A stretch of DNA of 64,000 bases from Punica granatum (lineage: Eukaryota; Streptophyta; Magnoliopsida; Myrtales; Lythraceae). Under the pieces are notes generated by a model that had not been told where the DNA came from, did no database searches, and worked only from the letters and a program-made list of their open reading frames with translations. How positions within the stretch are numbered: position 1 is the stretch's first letter; every line of letters starts with the position of its first letter. Of this stretch, positions 43,000 to 54,071 are shown one piece after another. The position numbers were made by a program, and so were the translations under genes. Where the stretch lies: the NCBI RefSeq assembly GCF_007655135.1, contig NC_045129.1, forward strand, positions 13,020,001 through 13,084,000, given 5' to 3'.

Positions 43000-44050
43000 T
43001 GACCTCCTTGTCATCTGGCGATTTCTTTACGTTCTCGCAAATTCTAGGCCCTTATCTTCCTCTGTTTCCCTTTGGGCTCCAAGTCGTTTCACCTCATCAC
43101 ATTTTCTATTTTTTCCTGCACGTGCCCTGTCCATTCAATTCTTCTCGTCTAAGGATACTTCAGAGAGAAAAAGAATAATTTTCCCGCTAGGTCGAAAACC
43201 TCCTTGAGGCGGCCTAGGCAAAAGTTAGGGAATGAGGGGCACGACTTAAAATCCAGCAAAGGGGAGTCGTGGCAAAATGGGAGCACAAATCAATTCCTCG
43301 CTAGGCTGAAAACCCGCAAAGGGCGGTCTAGGCAAAAGTTAGAGGAACCGAGAGGTGCGATCGGACCCGAACATGGGCGATCGTAGCAAAAGGTGAGCAT
43401 TTATGTGAGAAAAGTCAAATAAAATACCCCGCTAGGTCGTCACGCATCTCATGGCCTAGGCAAAAATTAGGGGCAACTACCGACTTGACCACGAAAGAAC
43501 AGCAGCACTTCACGTAAAGCTACAACGAGTAGTGGTTCGGCAGTCTTCGACGCAAGCAAACTCTCTTCGACTCTTCGGGTTCAAGACACGCCTCGAAATG
43601 GGGTCGAATCGTCGTATCCTTGATTTGGAGGATCCCAAAAGATCCCTCCCTTTACCTTTATGCGTACACTCTGCGGGTCATGCCCGTTCTACGAAAAGCC
43701 TTTCTCTTTCATGGACACGGCCACCCTCAAACGGTCATCTAGTTGGAATCCCTGAAACATCTTTACATAGATCTCTTGTATACATCGCAATTTCAGTGGT
43801 TTTACGCGGCTGATACCCACCGTTAGCTATTGTTCGTCTGTGTGCAGATACGGCATAGAACCCTAGGGGGCGCCTCCTCCTTAGCGGGCTCACTTCTGCC
43901 TCATGCGGCAGGTCGCAATCTCGAATCAAGAAGAGGGTCTTATGGGGGGTCGCCCGGTGCGCAATGATCGGCAGCCTACGTCGGCCGCTCATAACCCCGA
44001 CTCGACATCAAGCAAACTGCTTTTCTTTCAACACTCTGCTCCCACATTCC
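43000..44050 (+). other. 3' untranslated region with three diverged repeats
   Basis: The motif CGCTAGG(T/C)(C/T)G...GCCTAGGCAAAAGTTAG(G) occurs at about 43183-43232, 43300-43345 and 43426-43474 (third copy altered). No gene. Long open frames here show no domain. Confidence 0.65.
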
Positions 44051-44054
44051 CTAT

Positions 44055-45082
44055 GCTTTCCACGGCCTCGGCCTAGCATTTTACTGTTTTCCACGGGCCT
44101 CGGCCTAGCATTTTATTGTTTTCCACGGGCTCCGGCCTAGCACTTTACTGCTTTCCACGGGCTCCGGCCTAGCACTTTACTGCTTTCCACGGGTTTCGGC
44201 CTAGCATTTTATTGTTTTCCACGGGCCTCGGCCTAGCATTTTATTGTTTTCCACGGGCTCCGGCCTAGCACTTTACTGATTTCCACGGGCTCCGGCCTAG
44301 CGCTTTACTGCTTTCCACGGGCTTCGGCCTAGCATTTTACTGCTTTCCGCGAGCCCCGGCCTAGCACTTTACTGCTTTCCACGGGCCTCGGCCTAGCACT
44401 TTACTGCTTTCCACGGGCTCCGGCCTAGCATTTTACTGTTTTCCACGGGCCTCGGCCTAACACTTTACTGCTTTCCACGGGCCTCGGCCTAGCATTTTAC
44501 TGTTTTCCACGGGCCTCGGCCTAGCATTTTATTGTTTTCCACGGGCTCCGGCCTAGCACTTTACTGTTTTCCACGGGCTCCAGCCTAGCACTTTACTGCT
44601 TTCCACGGGCTCCGGCCTAGCACTTTACTGTTTTCCACGGGCTCCAGCCTAGCACTTTACTGCTTTCCACGGGCTCCGGCCTAGCACTTTACTGTTTTCC
44701 ACGGGCCTCGGCCTAGCACTTTACTGCTTTCCACGGGCTCCGGCCTAGCACTTTACTGTTTTCCACGGGCTCCGGCCTAGCATTTTACAGTTTTCCACGG
44801 GCCTCGGCCTAGCACTTTACTGCTTTCCGCGAGCCTCGGCCTGGCACTTTATTGCTTTCCACGGGCTCCGGCCTAGCACTTTACTGCTTTCCACGGGCTC
44901 CGGCCTAGCACTTTACTGTTTTTCACGGGCCTCGGCCTAGCATTTTACTGCTTTCCACGGGCTTCGGCCTAGCACTTTACTGCTTTCCACGGGCTTCGGC
45001 CTAGCACTTTACAGCTTTCCACGGGTTTCGGCCTAGCACTTTACTGCTTTCCACGGGTTTCGGCTTAGCACTTTATTGCTTT
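44055..45082 (+). repeat. 32-bp tandem array, about 32 copies
   Basis: The unit contains TTTCCACGGG, then (C/T)(T/C)(C/T)CGGCCTAGCA and (T/C)TTTA(C/T)TG. Exact spacing is 32 bp throughout. Variants alternate between CCTCGG and CTCCGG forms and between CATTTTA and CACTTTA, suggesting growth by duplication of multi-unit blocks. It sits between pol and the 3' LTR, where Tat/Ogre elements often carry satellites. Confidence 0.95.
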
Positions 45083-45294
45083 GCGGGCTTAGGCCTCTCA
45101 ACTACCGTTTTCATAATTTTCACCCCCAACCACGTTGTTGTTTCGTGGCAGGTCTGTACGCTTGCACGATTTCCCCCGCACATCCAAGGCAAAGGAGCAA
45201 GCGACTACAGAGAGTGATACCAGGATAGTCGCCGGGACCAAAAAGGGGTGCTATTAATGATCTTTGGTTACATCCTCTATTCGAGCACGCAACC

Positions 45295-45308
45295 AAAGAG
45301 GGGCAAGC
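45295..45308 (+). other. Polypurine tract
   Basis: AAAGAGGGGCAAG directly before the 3' LTR start, the expected primer for plus-strand DNA synthesis. Confidence 0.75.
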
Positions 45309-48300
45309 TGTCAGCACCCAATTTTGGCCCACCGACTCTAGAGGGGCAAAATCGTCATTTTGCCACTCGTGAGGGAAGTATTTCCGATTAATTACTCGAG
45401 TATTCACGACTTTTTTGAAAATAACAAATTTGCCTAATTTAACACTAATTTTATGATTTTTCAAAAAATAATACTATTTGAAATGTTTTCGGTCTCGCGT
45501 ACATCGACGTCAATTTTCAAAATCTGGGACAAAATTCGAGATTGAAAATAATTTTATCGCATAATATTGATCAACGAATTTTTCTGAGCACAATGATGGT
45601 CTCGAATTATTTTTCCGACATCTGATCAAGAAGGCAGAATTTTCAATTTTGTACGCGCATCGAATTCAAAAAAAAAAAAAAAAAGTGGTTTGAACCGGTT
45701 AGAAGTCGTCTGACTTCTGACCGTTGACTCGACAACCCCCCAGGCCCCTGTTCTTCTTCTTCCTTTCAGCTTTCCTCTTCTTTTCTTCTTCTTTTTTTTT
45801 CTTTTTTTCTGCTGCTCGTCCCCCCGGCGCCGATTGAACCCGAGCCTGACCTCCCTCTGCCGCACGCCAACTCCTCTGCGCACTCGACTTCTCTGCACAC
45901 GCCAACGATTTCCGACACGAAAACGCCATCTCTCTCTCTCTCTCTTTCGCTCGGTTTTTCAAAAGAAAAAAGAGGGGAACTCTCGGACGGTCTCTGGCAG
46001 CTCACGAATTCTCTCGGAAAAAAACCGGGAGCTCGCCGACACTCTCCAGCAAAAAAAAAAAAAAACGAAAAACCCTCAGCTCGAGTTGGATTCGGCTTTG
46101 AGTTCACACATTCTCCCGGAGCTCGCTGATTTTCTCGGAAACCCGGAGCTCGTTCGGTCCGGACGCCCACAGCTTCCCGATCCCGAAACACCCGCAACTC
46201 GGCTCCCTGAGCTCACCAAGAAATTTTCCCTCAGTTCTCTCTCACCCATCTCCTGATCCCGCAGCTTCCATTCGCCCTCAGCTCCCGCGGTCCGGACACC
46301 CCAGCCCGGAATCCACTCCTTTTTGCCTTCGGCTCCGACTCTCTCGCTCGCCCCCAGCACACACCTCGGCCGACGGCTCGAATTTTCGGGCACTCGAACT
46401 CACGGCCCTCAACTCCCCGGTGCCACTGCTCCACGACGCCCTCAGCTCGACCGCCCAACCGCCTCCCCTCTCCCTCTGAACTTCGTGTCCTGCTAACCGG
46501 GTCAATTTCTTTTCTTTCGGGTTGAATAGGCGAGTCGCCCCGTAGCCCAACTAGCAGCCCGGTCCAGCAGAGCCGGTCCAGTCCAGCAGCAGACGGCCCA
46601 GTCCAGCAGCGGCCCCAGCCCAAGTCCGACTCAATTCAGCCCACTCGGCCCATTCCGGCCCAGCCCACACCACCGGGTCTTGGCCCGTCACGGCCCGGCC
46701 CAACTCGTCCAGCATTATTTTTAATCTTTTTTATTTTTTTTATTTATAGAATCATCCCTCAACTTCCCGAACTAGGTAAATTCTTGACTTAGTGGCATGA
46801 TTAGGGCTCCATTTCTGAATATTAATGTTTGCTTGATGAATATGATGTGAAATGAGCGTTATTGAGTCGTGTGGGTGATCAAATTCGTTCCGAACTCAAT
46901 TTTACGAACTTTTCATTTTGTCTCATTTCAGTCCAGAGGACGCATTTTTATTTTTCCAGATCCGCCCCAAATTTTAAAATTCTTTTCAGCCAAGTCCCAG
47001 TCATTTGTACCATTTCCCATTCAGTCCTTGAATTTTTTGGAATTTTTCAAGCACTCCAAGGAACTTTTCAAGTCGTTTCAGTTTAGTCCCGGGGTCATTT
47101 TTGCCTCTTTCAGATCTGCCCCGAATTTTAAAACTATTTCCAGTCAAGTCCTGGCCATTTTAATATTTCCTGATCAGTCCTTAAAATTTTCAGAATTTTC
47201 TAAATCAGTTCCGGAACTTTTCGTGTCGTTTCAGTTCAGTCCTTGGGACATTTTTTCACTTTTCAGATCAGCCCGAACTTTCAAATTCGTTTCAAAGGAG
47301 TCCTGGGGCATTTTCAATAATTCTTACACAGTCCCCAATTTTCTAGAATTTCCAAATCAATCCCCGAAACTTTATCCGAATTTTCAAATCAGTCCCTGCT
47401 TTTTAAAAGTCGTTCAAATAAGTCCCTGGGCATTTTCTAAAAATATCCAACCCCTATCTACTTGGATACCCGATCGACAACGTGTGTGCCCCATTTAAAT
47501 ATTTTGTTCTTGTAATTATTTGTATACAACGTAATGATGTGTGCCATTTGCATGATTTTTTTCTCCCATGAATCGGTGTCGTTTTATCAATTCTATCAAC
47601 ATTATGTTTGCGTATGCTTGTATGTGTTTATCATTATCATGGCGGCACCGATTGTGTAAAATTGCATGTTTGTTGTGCTTGACGTGATAATGTGCTCCTG
47701 ATTCGTGTTTAAATGATTTATTTTCTCGTTTTAATCGAAACCTTGCATGAATCGGATTAATCATGTAAACTAGACCTAAAATCAATTTTTTAATCCCAAG
47801 ATAGTTGGGAATTAGGATTCGCATCGGACGATCTATCAATGATCGGATCGACGGTCTGAAACCCGTATATTCAGAGCATTTGGCAAAAATATTAATTAAT
47901 TTAATCAACAATTCCACTAACGGGTAATTGGGACGTTCACACGATTAATTAAAACACTTGGCCCTAATAATTTTGCACGAATTGATAATAAATCGGTAAC
48001 ACGCGTTGATAGGTTGCAAACATGCGTTGGTGCCCTTTTCAAAACTTGCAAATTTAATAAAACTCGAGACACGTGGTTCGATGTGACATGGATGTCTAGG
48101 AAGGACTTGCGCGTCTCGACTCGAGGCCTCACCTGATTTCAGGAAACTCAGGTCAGGACGTGGAAATTTTTCTTAGATCACTTCCGGATAGATTAACCGA
48201 TCTTTTGACTCTTTTAGGGTTCTTGACAACCCTGGAAGGTCCAGGGGATCGGTTAGCGCCGGTCACAGGCCGAGGTGGCCCGCACCGCGTAATCTCTCTT

Positions 48301-49573
48301 TCCGGAAAATAATTTTTACCTCAAGGGCAAAATCGTCTATTTGCAACTTAGCGACACCCCTAGGGTTAGAATAAGAGAAACATCACGGTATCAGGATAGA
48401 GATGGGCTACCTATCTAGGCGCAGGTTCATCTGCATAGCCCGCCCTATCCGACCGATGAGTTTTTGTTATTCTAGCATAGTCTCGGGTAGTTAGTTCGGG
48501 TGGATTGGCTCAAAATACAAATACCGGATTAATTGCATACTTGGCTAAGACAAAATGGGCAACAGTGGGATAGGCACTAGGTTTTAGGATGTACGGGCGG
48601 GATCAATGTTCGGTAATAACCTGTAACAACCGTAGTGTCACAACATAGAACAATTCTAAAAGCAACCCACAAACACAAGGCTTGACAACAGACATCACGT
48701 ACGTCAGGTCCTCATAAAATAATGCCAAATGCGAAATACCTTCCCGATGCGATCCTTGATCGATTCACACCTTGTACCTACTTTGTTTGCTTTAGGGTAG
48801 GATTTGTATGCCAAGATACCCCGGTTAATAATTGGTTAATTCACGTAAATTCGGCAATAACAAGATCCCATTGTTTATTTATTTATGTCCACTTGTTAAC
48901 ATTCTTGCACTTGTTTGTTATGCGGATCGAGCCCGATCCTTTAGGGCACGATTCATAGGGGGTCCAACGCCCCTATCGTACATTACGGGGTTCAATTCCC
49001 CTAACACTGAGCGCGCATCTTAATTTCAATTTCGGTCCTTTCAAACCACACGGTGAGCACGAGTGGAATAATAACCGAATGCAATTCGACCGGGATTCAG
49101 TTGTTGTAACTTGTATTTTATTTATTTGAGAGGACAATGTAATGATTTATATTGTACATTCATTCATGTAAGAATCCCGGTCGGAGAGTGGACGGTCGGA
49201 GTGTTCCTTCGAATTTACGGTGTCAAAACGCGTAAGATGAGTGGAACTTAATTAAGTGGTAATTAAATTAAAATGGCAAGCCTAGACAAGCTAGAGTACC
49301 GATAGGGCATGCGAGATATAGGCTCGCATGTAACAGAACCCCCGAATTCGGAACCTCGGGTTTCGTAGACCACATGCCTTAGCAATTAGGTGTACCCTGT
49401 ACCCCTAGACCCGGGTAACTTGCCGGCCCTCGACCTTCGGGTCGTAAAATGGCAAGTGGCGACTCCTTCTCACGTGCGTCCGTCGCGCGTCCCCGGGAAG
49501 GTGGACACTCCCAAGCCGCGTTGCATAGGCGCGCGTACGCGTGCCCCGACGAGATTAAATTCGGGTGCGCACA
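45309..49573 (+). repeat. 3' LTR (4265 bp)
   Basis: Near-perfect copy of the 5' LTR, with substitutions at 45380, 47847 and 48981 and one extra C near 45748. It is followed by the target duplication AATAA at 49574-49578. Confidence 0.95.
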
Positions 49574-49578
49574 AATAA

Positions 49579-51096
49579 CAAAATTTTATTTTTTGGATAA
49601 ATATGGCTTTTTCATAGTAGCTTTTGAATATTTTAATATTTAAGATTTATTTGCATAATTAGTAAAATTTTCAATTTTTAAAGGATAAATCTAGATTTTT
49701 TTTATATTTATAATATTATTAATAAATTATGATTTTAATTGTTAATAAATATTTTTTCATAACATTTGGTTATTTGCAAAATATTTTAAATTCTTTGAAC
49801 CCTTAAATAACCTAAAATAATTGTCAAATTTTTTGGAATTTATAAGTATTATTTCCAAATTTTTGATACGTTTTGAAATTTTAGTTTCGAATTGTATAAT
49901 GTTAAATTTCTAATATAGAGTTAGTGACCTAAAAAAGTACTACGTTCGAAAAAATTGTATAGAAAAGTAGGAGCTATCGATTTAGTTACGCGTCTAGCAC
50001 GTCGTTAATTTTTCCCTCAATTTTGAATGAATTTCCCAATGCGGCACTCGACAATGTCACTGGAACCCGGAAGCTGACTATGTGGGCCCAATTGATGTTT
50101 TTAATAGAAAAATTCAAAATTCAATAAGAATAAAAACTTTGAGAAAAAAAATTCACAGGTTGGGAAGGGGGCGGTGGTGGGTGCCTCCTTGGCTTGCGGC
50201 TACCTCTACTGCCCAATCAGGATCGCGAAGTGAGGTCCCACCGACCAAAATCAAAATAACCTAAAATTTTACTATATAGATATAAATAAATATAGATTAT
50301 TAAATATTTTAGAGTGTAAACTTTTATTATAAAAATCAATAATACATAATGTCGAGTAGAATTGGCACATTAATTATGCATTAAATGTATTAATATAAAT
50401 AAATAATTTTATTTTCCATAAAAAGCTAATCAATTTAAATTTTATTTCCTAGGAAATGATTCATAATAAAAAAAATCTCGAAATTTTCATGCACCAATAA
50501 ATATAAGTTTTTATTATAAAAGTTCAAAATATAAAATATTGTAATCGAATTTATAGTAGTTTTTTTTTGTTCTTATTAATATTGCAGCATTTCAATATTT
50601 ATGTTTGCATCGACAAGGTAATAATGAAGAAATTCATATATATCATAATTTATTTAATTTTGTTCTTATAGTTCATTATATAAATTTAAAATACTAATAA
50701 CTTTTGAGTGGCAAATTTATATATGAAATGTTATGTAATTATTGACTGTAATTTATAGTATAATTTTTGGTATTGGAAGAGATTAATTTTAGAAAAGTTT
50801 ATTATGTTATTTATTTATTTACTATGATACTTGTATAAAACTAAATTAAATAGTTTATATGATAACCAATTTAGTTATGCAAATATGTCTGACTTTCATT
50901 AGAAAAATTACTTTGTACAAGAGTTAAAAGTAAATTATTCATTATTGTTTGTTCTTCGTACGTTTATTTATGATCTTTCATTATGCAAGTATTTTTGTTT
51001 ATGACCATAATTTTATTAAAACTATTCCTTCAATCATAACATTCATCTTTTAAAAATATTCTGGTACATATTTTAATAGAATAGATATACCAACAA
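49579..51096. other. AT-rich DNA, probable Helitron body
   Basis: No gene. A GC-rich island at about 50150-50260 stands out from its surroundings without coding sense. Words such as ATTGATACATTTAAT recur here and at 51.2-51.3 and 53.8-53.9 kb. Confidence 0.4.
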
Positions 51097-51097
51097 G

Positions 51098-51126
51098 CCC
51101 ATGCAGTGCATGGGTAATAGGCTAGT
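51098..51126 (+). mobile_element. Helitron 3' terminus
   Basis: CCCATGCA-G-TGCATGGG (51098-51114) forms a perfect 8-bp stem, followed after TAATAGG by CTAG (51122-51125) and T. Hairpin, 7-nt spacer, CTRR and a T target match the standard end of a Helitron. The 5' end is not identified; it should lie upstream. Confidence 0.7.
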
Positions 51127-51758
51127 TTATATTTATTCAGTGTAAAAAAAATTTCAAATTACATTAAATGAATCATTTTCTAGATAATAAAATGAGAATT
51201 GATTAACTTATTTGTATTGATACATTTAATTACTTGTTTACAGAATATGAACTATAATGTAGAAAGAAAGTGAATTATTTTTATAGAAAATGAATTAATT
51301 GTTTATATTGATACATTTAATGTACACTTAATGTATCAATTCTACTTTATATTTATTACTAGAATTTTATATTTTATAAATAAAATTGATAATATATCTT
51401 GATAATTAATAAATAAAATATCTCTTTTAATCAAATTAAAAGATTGAACTTTTATCTTCATGTTTAAATGGTTTGGTTGTTTCAGTTTTCACTTATTTAA
51501 GCAACTATATTTATTTTTTTGTTAATTGAATGATCAGAGTTGTCCCTTCGGTAGTCGTATTTTAACTTTTTCATTTTTATGATTCTTTCAAAATTCTTGA
51601 TCAAATACACCTATTACATGTTTTTTTTTTATTCTTAGTTATCTATGTTACTTATACTGGAAGAGGCCCTAAATGTGTAACATTCAGTTTCCAGAAATGC
51701 CCATTCAAAAATATAAAATAAAAATGAACGACTATATTATGGGTGCTATATTGTAATT
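51127..51758. other. AT-rich intergenic DNA
   Basis: No gene. Contains the recurrent words AATCATTTTCTA and GATACATTTAAT, shared with 53.7-53.95 kb and probably from one repeated family. Confidence 0.4.
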
Positions 51759-51759
51759 T

Positions 51760-52072
51760 AGGGAAATTTACCTAAAATGGCCCATGGTTTATCTATTTTA
51801 TCAAATATATCATATGCTTTTTTTGGTCAAATCTATCACATGATTTACTTTTGCATCAAATCTATCCCGGCGTTATTTTTTCCGTCGACATCTAATAGCC
51901 GTACTGACGTGGCGCCCACGTGGCAAGTGTGGCCCACTATCCCTCCACTTGCCACGTCAGTACGGCCGTTAGATGTTGACGGAAAAGATAACATCGGGAT
52001 AGATTTGATGCAAAAAGTAAACTATGAGATATATTTGACAAAATGAGTAAACCATGAGCCATTTAAAGTAAA
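51760..52072. mobile_element. Palindromic MITE
   Basis: The left arm (GGGAAATTTACCTAAAATGG, CCCATGGTTTA, GCATCAAATCTATCCCGG, CATCTAATAGCCGTACTGAC) is the reverse complement of the right arm with few mismatches; the two arms of about 150 bp leave only a tiny loop. The flank words GTAATTT at 51751-51757 and 52081-52087 may be the remains of a target duplication. It has the same end style (GGG...AAATT) as the large palindrome at 30.3 kb. Non-coding. Confidence 0.75.
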
Positions 52073-54045
52073 AAATCCCTCGTAATTTCGTGTTTTAACT
52101 ACCTCACTACTTCTTCCCTTCCCACAATTTTCTCCATCTCTCATCTCTCTCTCATGCCATGACGATAACTCCTTTCGCACCCTCTATTCTCTCTCCTCAC
52201 CAATGCAATTCAACATCATTAAAAATAATAATAAATTATATATTCACCAAAATTAGTATTCTTAAATATAAAGTAGAAATAAAAAATATTTTATGATATG
52301 ATGCACTTGGATTGGATATATAAATTACAAATTGAAATTTTGTGTATTTCGTGCATAGCGTGGGTGAAGATCTTGTATATGATAAATTGAAAATTAATTG
52401 ATATACCAATTCTCCTTTAAAATAATTTGCATTCCATCTCTATTTAGTAGCCCGTGTGATGCACCGATTTTACTTTTAGATACTACATGCAACAATAAGT
52501 TTGAAGCAATATCTTGATACTTTATTCTTCATTATCATATAAACTTCTATAATTATAAAACATACAACTTTGTAAAATTAATTATAAGAATATATGATAC
52601 CTCAATCCCAATGATAATATTAGTCCATTCATGCTACTTCTACAATATATAGTAGTAAGTTTGTAAGTAAATTGATCTACTAAGTGGTAAATTTTTTAAC
52701 TCCTTCTATCCTTATATTTTATTATAAAATATTGTATATAATAAACAAAGACTTAAACATGTTATTTTTGGGTAAAGAATAAAATCTCATATAATTTATA
52801 AAAGTAATCTTTAAAAATTTTAATTAGTTTTCATACATTTCATACTATAATCCTATACCTTGAGCACTTATCATAACTTATAATATTGTACATATCAACC
52901 ATAAAATTCTATATATATTTATTCATATATTCAAATTAATTTATAATTTTATTCCCATTAATGCATCTTATTAAACACACCAATTCTTCTTTACTTATGT
53001 AGATTATGTACTAACCTACTACCCTGCGATACACAGATTTTCCATACATTTATTTTAATCAAATTTGTACTATAGTATTTTCAAAAGACGTTATTATGTA
53101 GTTGAAGCTTTTGTTGTTTGATAAATTTGTATTCTAAGATTTAATAGAATAATAAAACTGTATGTGTAATTTAAGGTCATAAATTTTATATATAGAAACA
53201 CAATTATTGTAAAATTACTTCTAGTTATTTTACCATGTAATTTCTATAATTAATAGATGATATTTTTTATTATAAATCAAATTTTTATGGTCCGCACAAC
53301 TATACCAGTTATCATATAAATTTGCTTTTTATTTTTATTTTTTTAATATATACATAACAAATAAATAAATATATATGTGATGAACTTTTCTAAAATGAAA
53401 ATGTTCAAATCAACATTATAATACAATAATATTTATGGACATGTAATTTGTAGAAATTTAAGTTACCTACTAAAGTCAATATTTGAATAACTTCGCATAT
53501 GTAAATTTGTTGTAAGAGAATTATCAATGTCTGAAATTTTCTACAATGAAAAAGACAAAAAAATAAATTATAATACATACAGATTCCTTCATTATTACAT
53601 TATAAATGAAAAAACTGCATATATACTTAAATTGCTATAATATTTATAAGAGTGAAAAACCTACATGCAACATCTCTTTAAATATTAAAGTGGAAACTTC
53701 TATTATAAAAATTTATATTCATTTGGTGTAGAAAGATTTTAAAATTTTAAATATGAATCATTTTCTAAATAATAAAATCACAATTGAATAACTTATATAT
53801 ATCGATACACGTAATTAGTTAGTTAAAGTAAATTAATTATATATTATCTAGAAAATGATTCATGTAGAAATTGAATTATTTAACAAAAAGGAAATTTACT
53901 TATTTATATTAATGCATTTAGTGCACAATTAATGTACAAATTCTCCTGCTTATCAAAAAATGTACAAATTCTTCTTTACATTATGTATTATATATTATAG
54001 ATTTTGTCGTTCTAGTATTATGTATTTTAAGTTGATCAAATAGTA
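52073..54045. other. AT-rich intergenic DNA with repeated words
   Basis: No gene. The words CCCGTGTGATGCACCG (about 52450) and CCCTGCGATACACAG (about 53021) resemble the GC-rich motif of plant Helitron ends, without CTRR nearby. Confidence 0.4.
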
Positions 54046-54049
54046 TTTC

Positions 54050-54071
54050 ATGCACCCGTGAAATCACTAGT
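54050..54071 (+). mobile_element. Helitron-like 3' terminus
   Basis: TGCACCCGTGAAATCACTAG followed by T: a weak CAC/GTG hairpin and CTAG at 54067-54070. Confidence 0.4.

Larger units (their letters stand above)
31528..49573 (+). mobile_element. Complete Tat-type Ty3/gypsy LTR retrotransposon, internally deleted
   Basis: An 18,046-bp element bounded by TG...CA LTRs of 4264 and 4265 bp and 5-bp target duplications. Order inside: PBS, extra 5' ORF with coiled coil, gag, remnants of reverse transcriptase and RNase H, C-terminal tail, long 3' untranslated region with tandem repeats, and polypurine tract. Very long LTRs, an additional ORF before gag and tandem arrays near the 3' LTR are typical of the Tat/Ogre branch. 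Protease and integrase are absent and several stops interrupt the ORFs, so it cannot move alone. It has no partner host gene inside. Confidence 0.95.

Noticed and set aside
44055..45082. CRISPR-like array
   Set aside because: Units are directly adjacent without unique spacers. This is a 32-bp tandem satellite inside a plant retrotransposon.
52440..53045. CCCGTGTGATGCACCG and CCCTGCGATACACAG as further Helitron ends
   Set aside because: No CTRR within the expected distance downstream.
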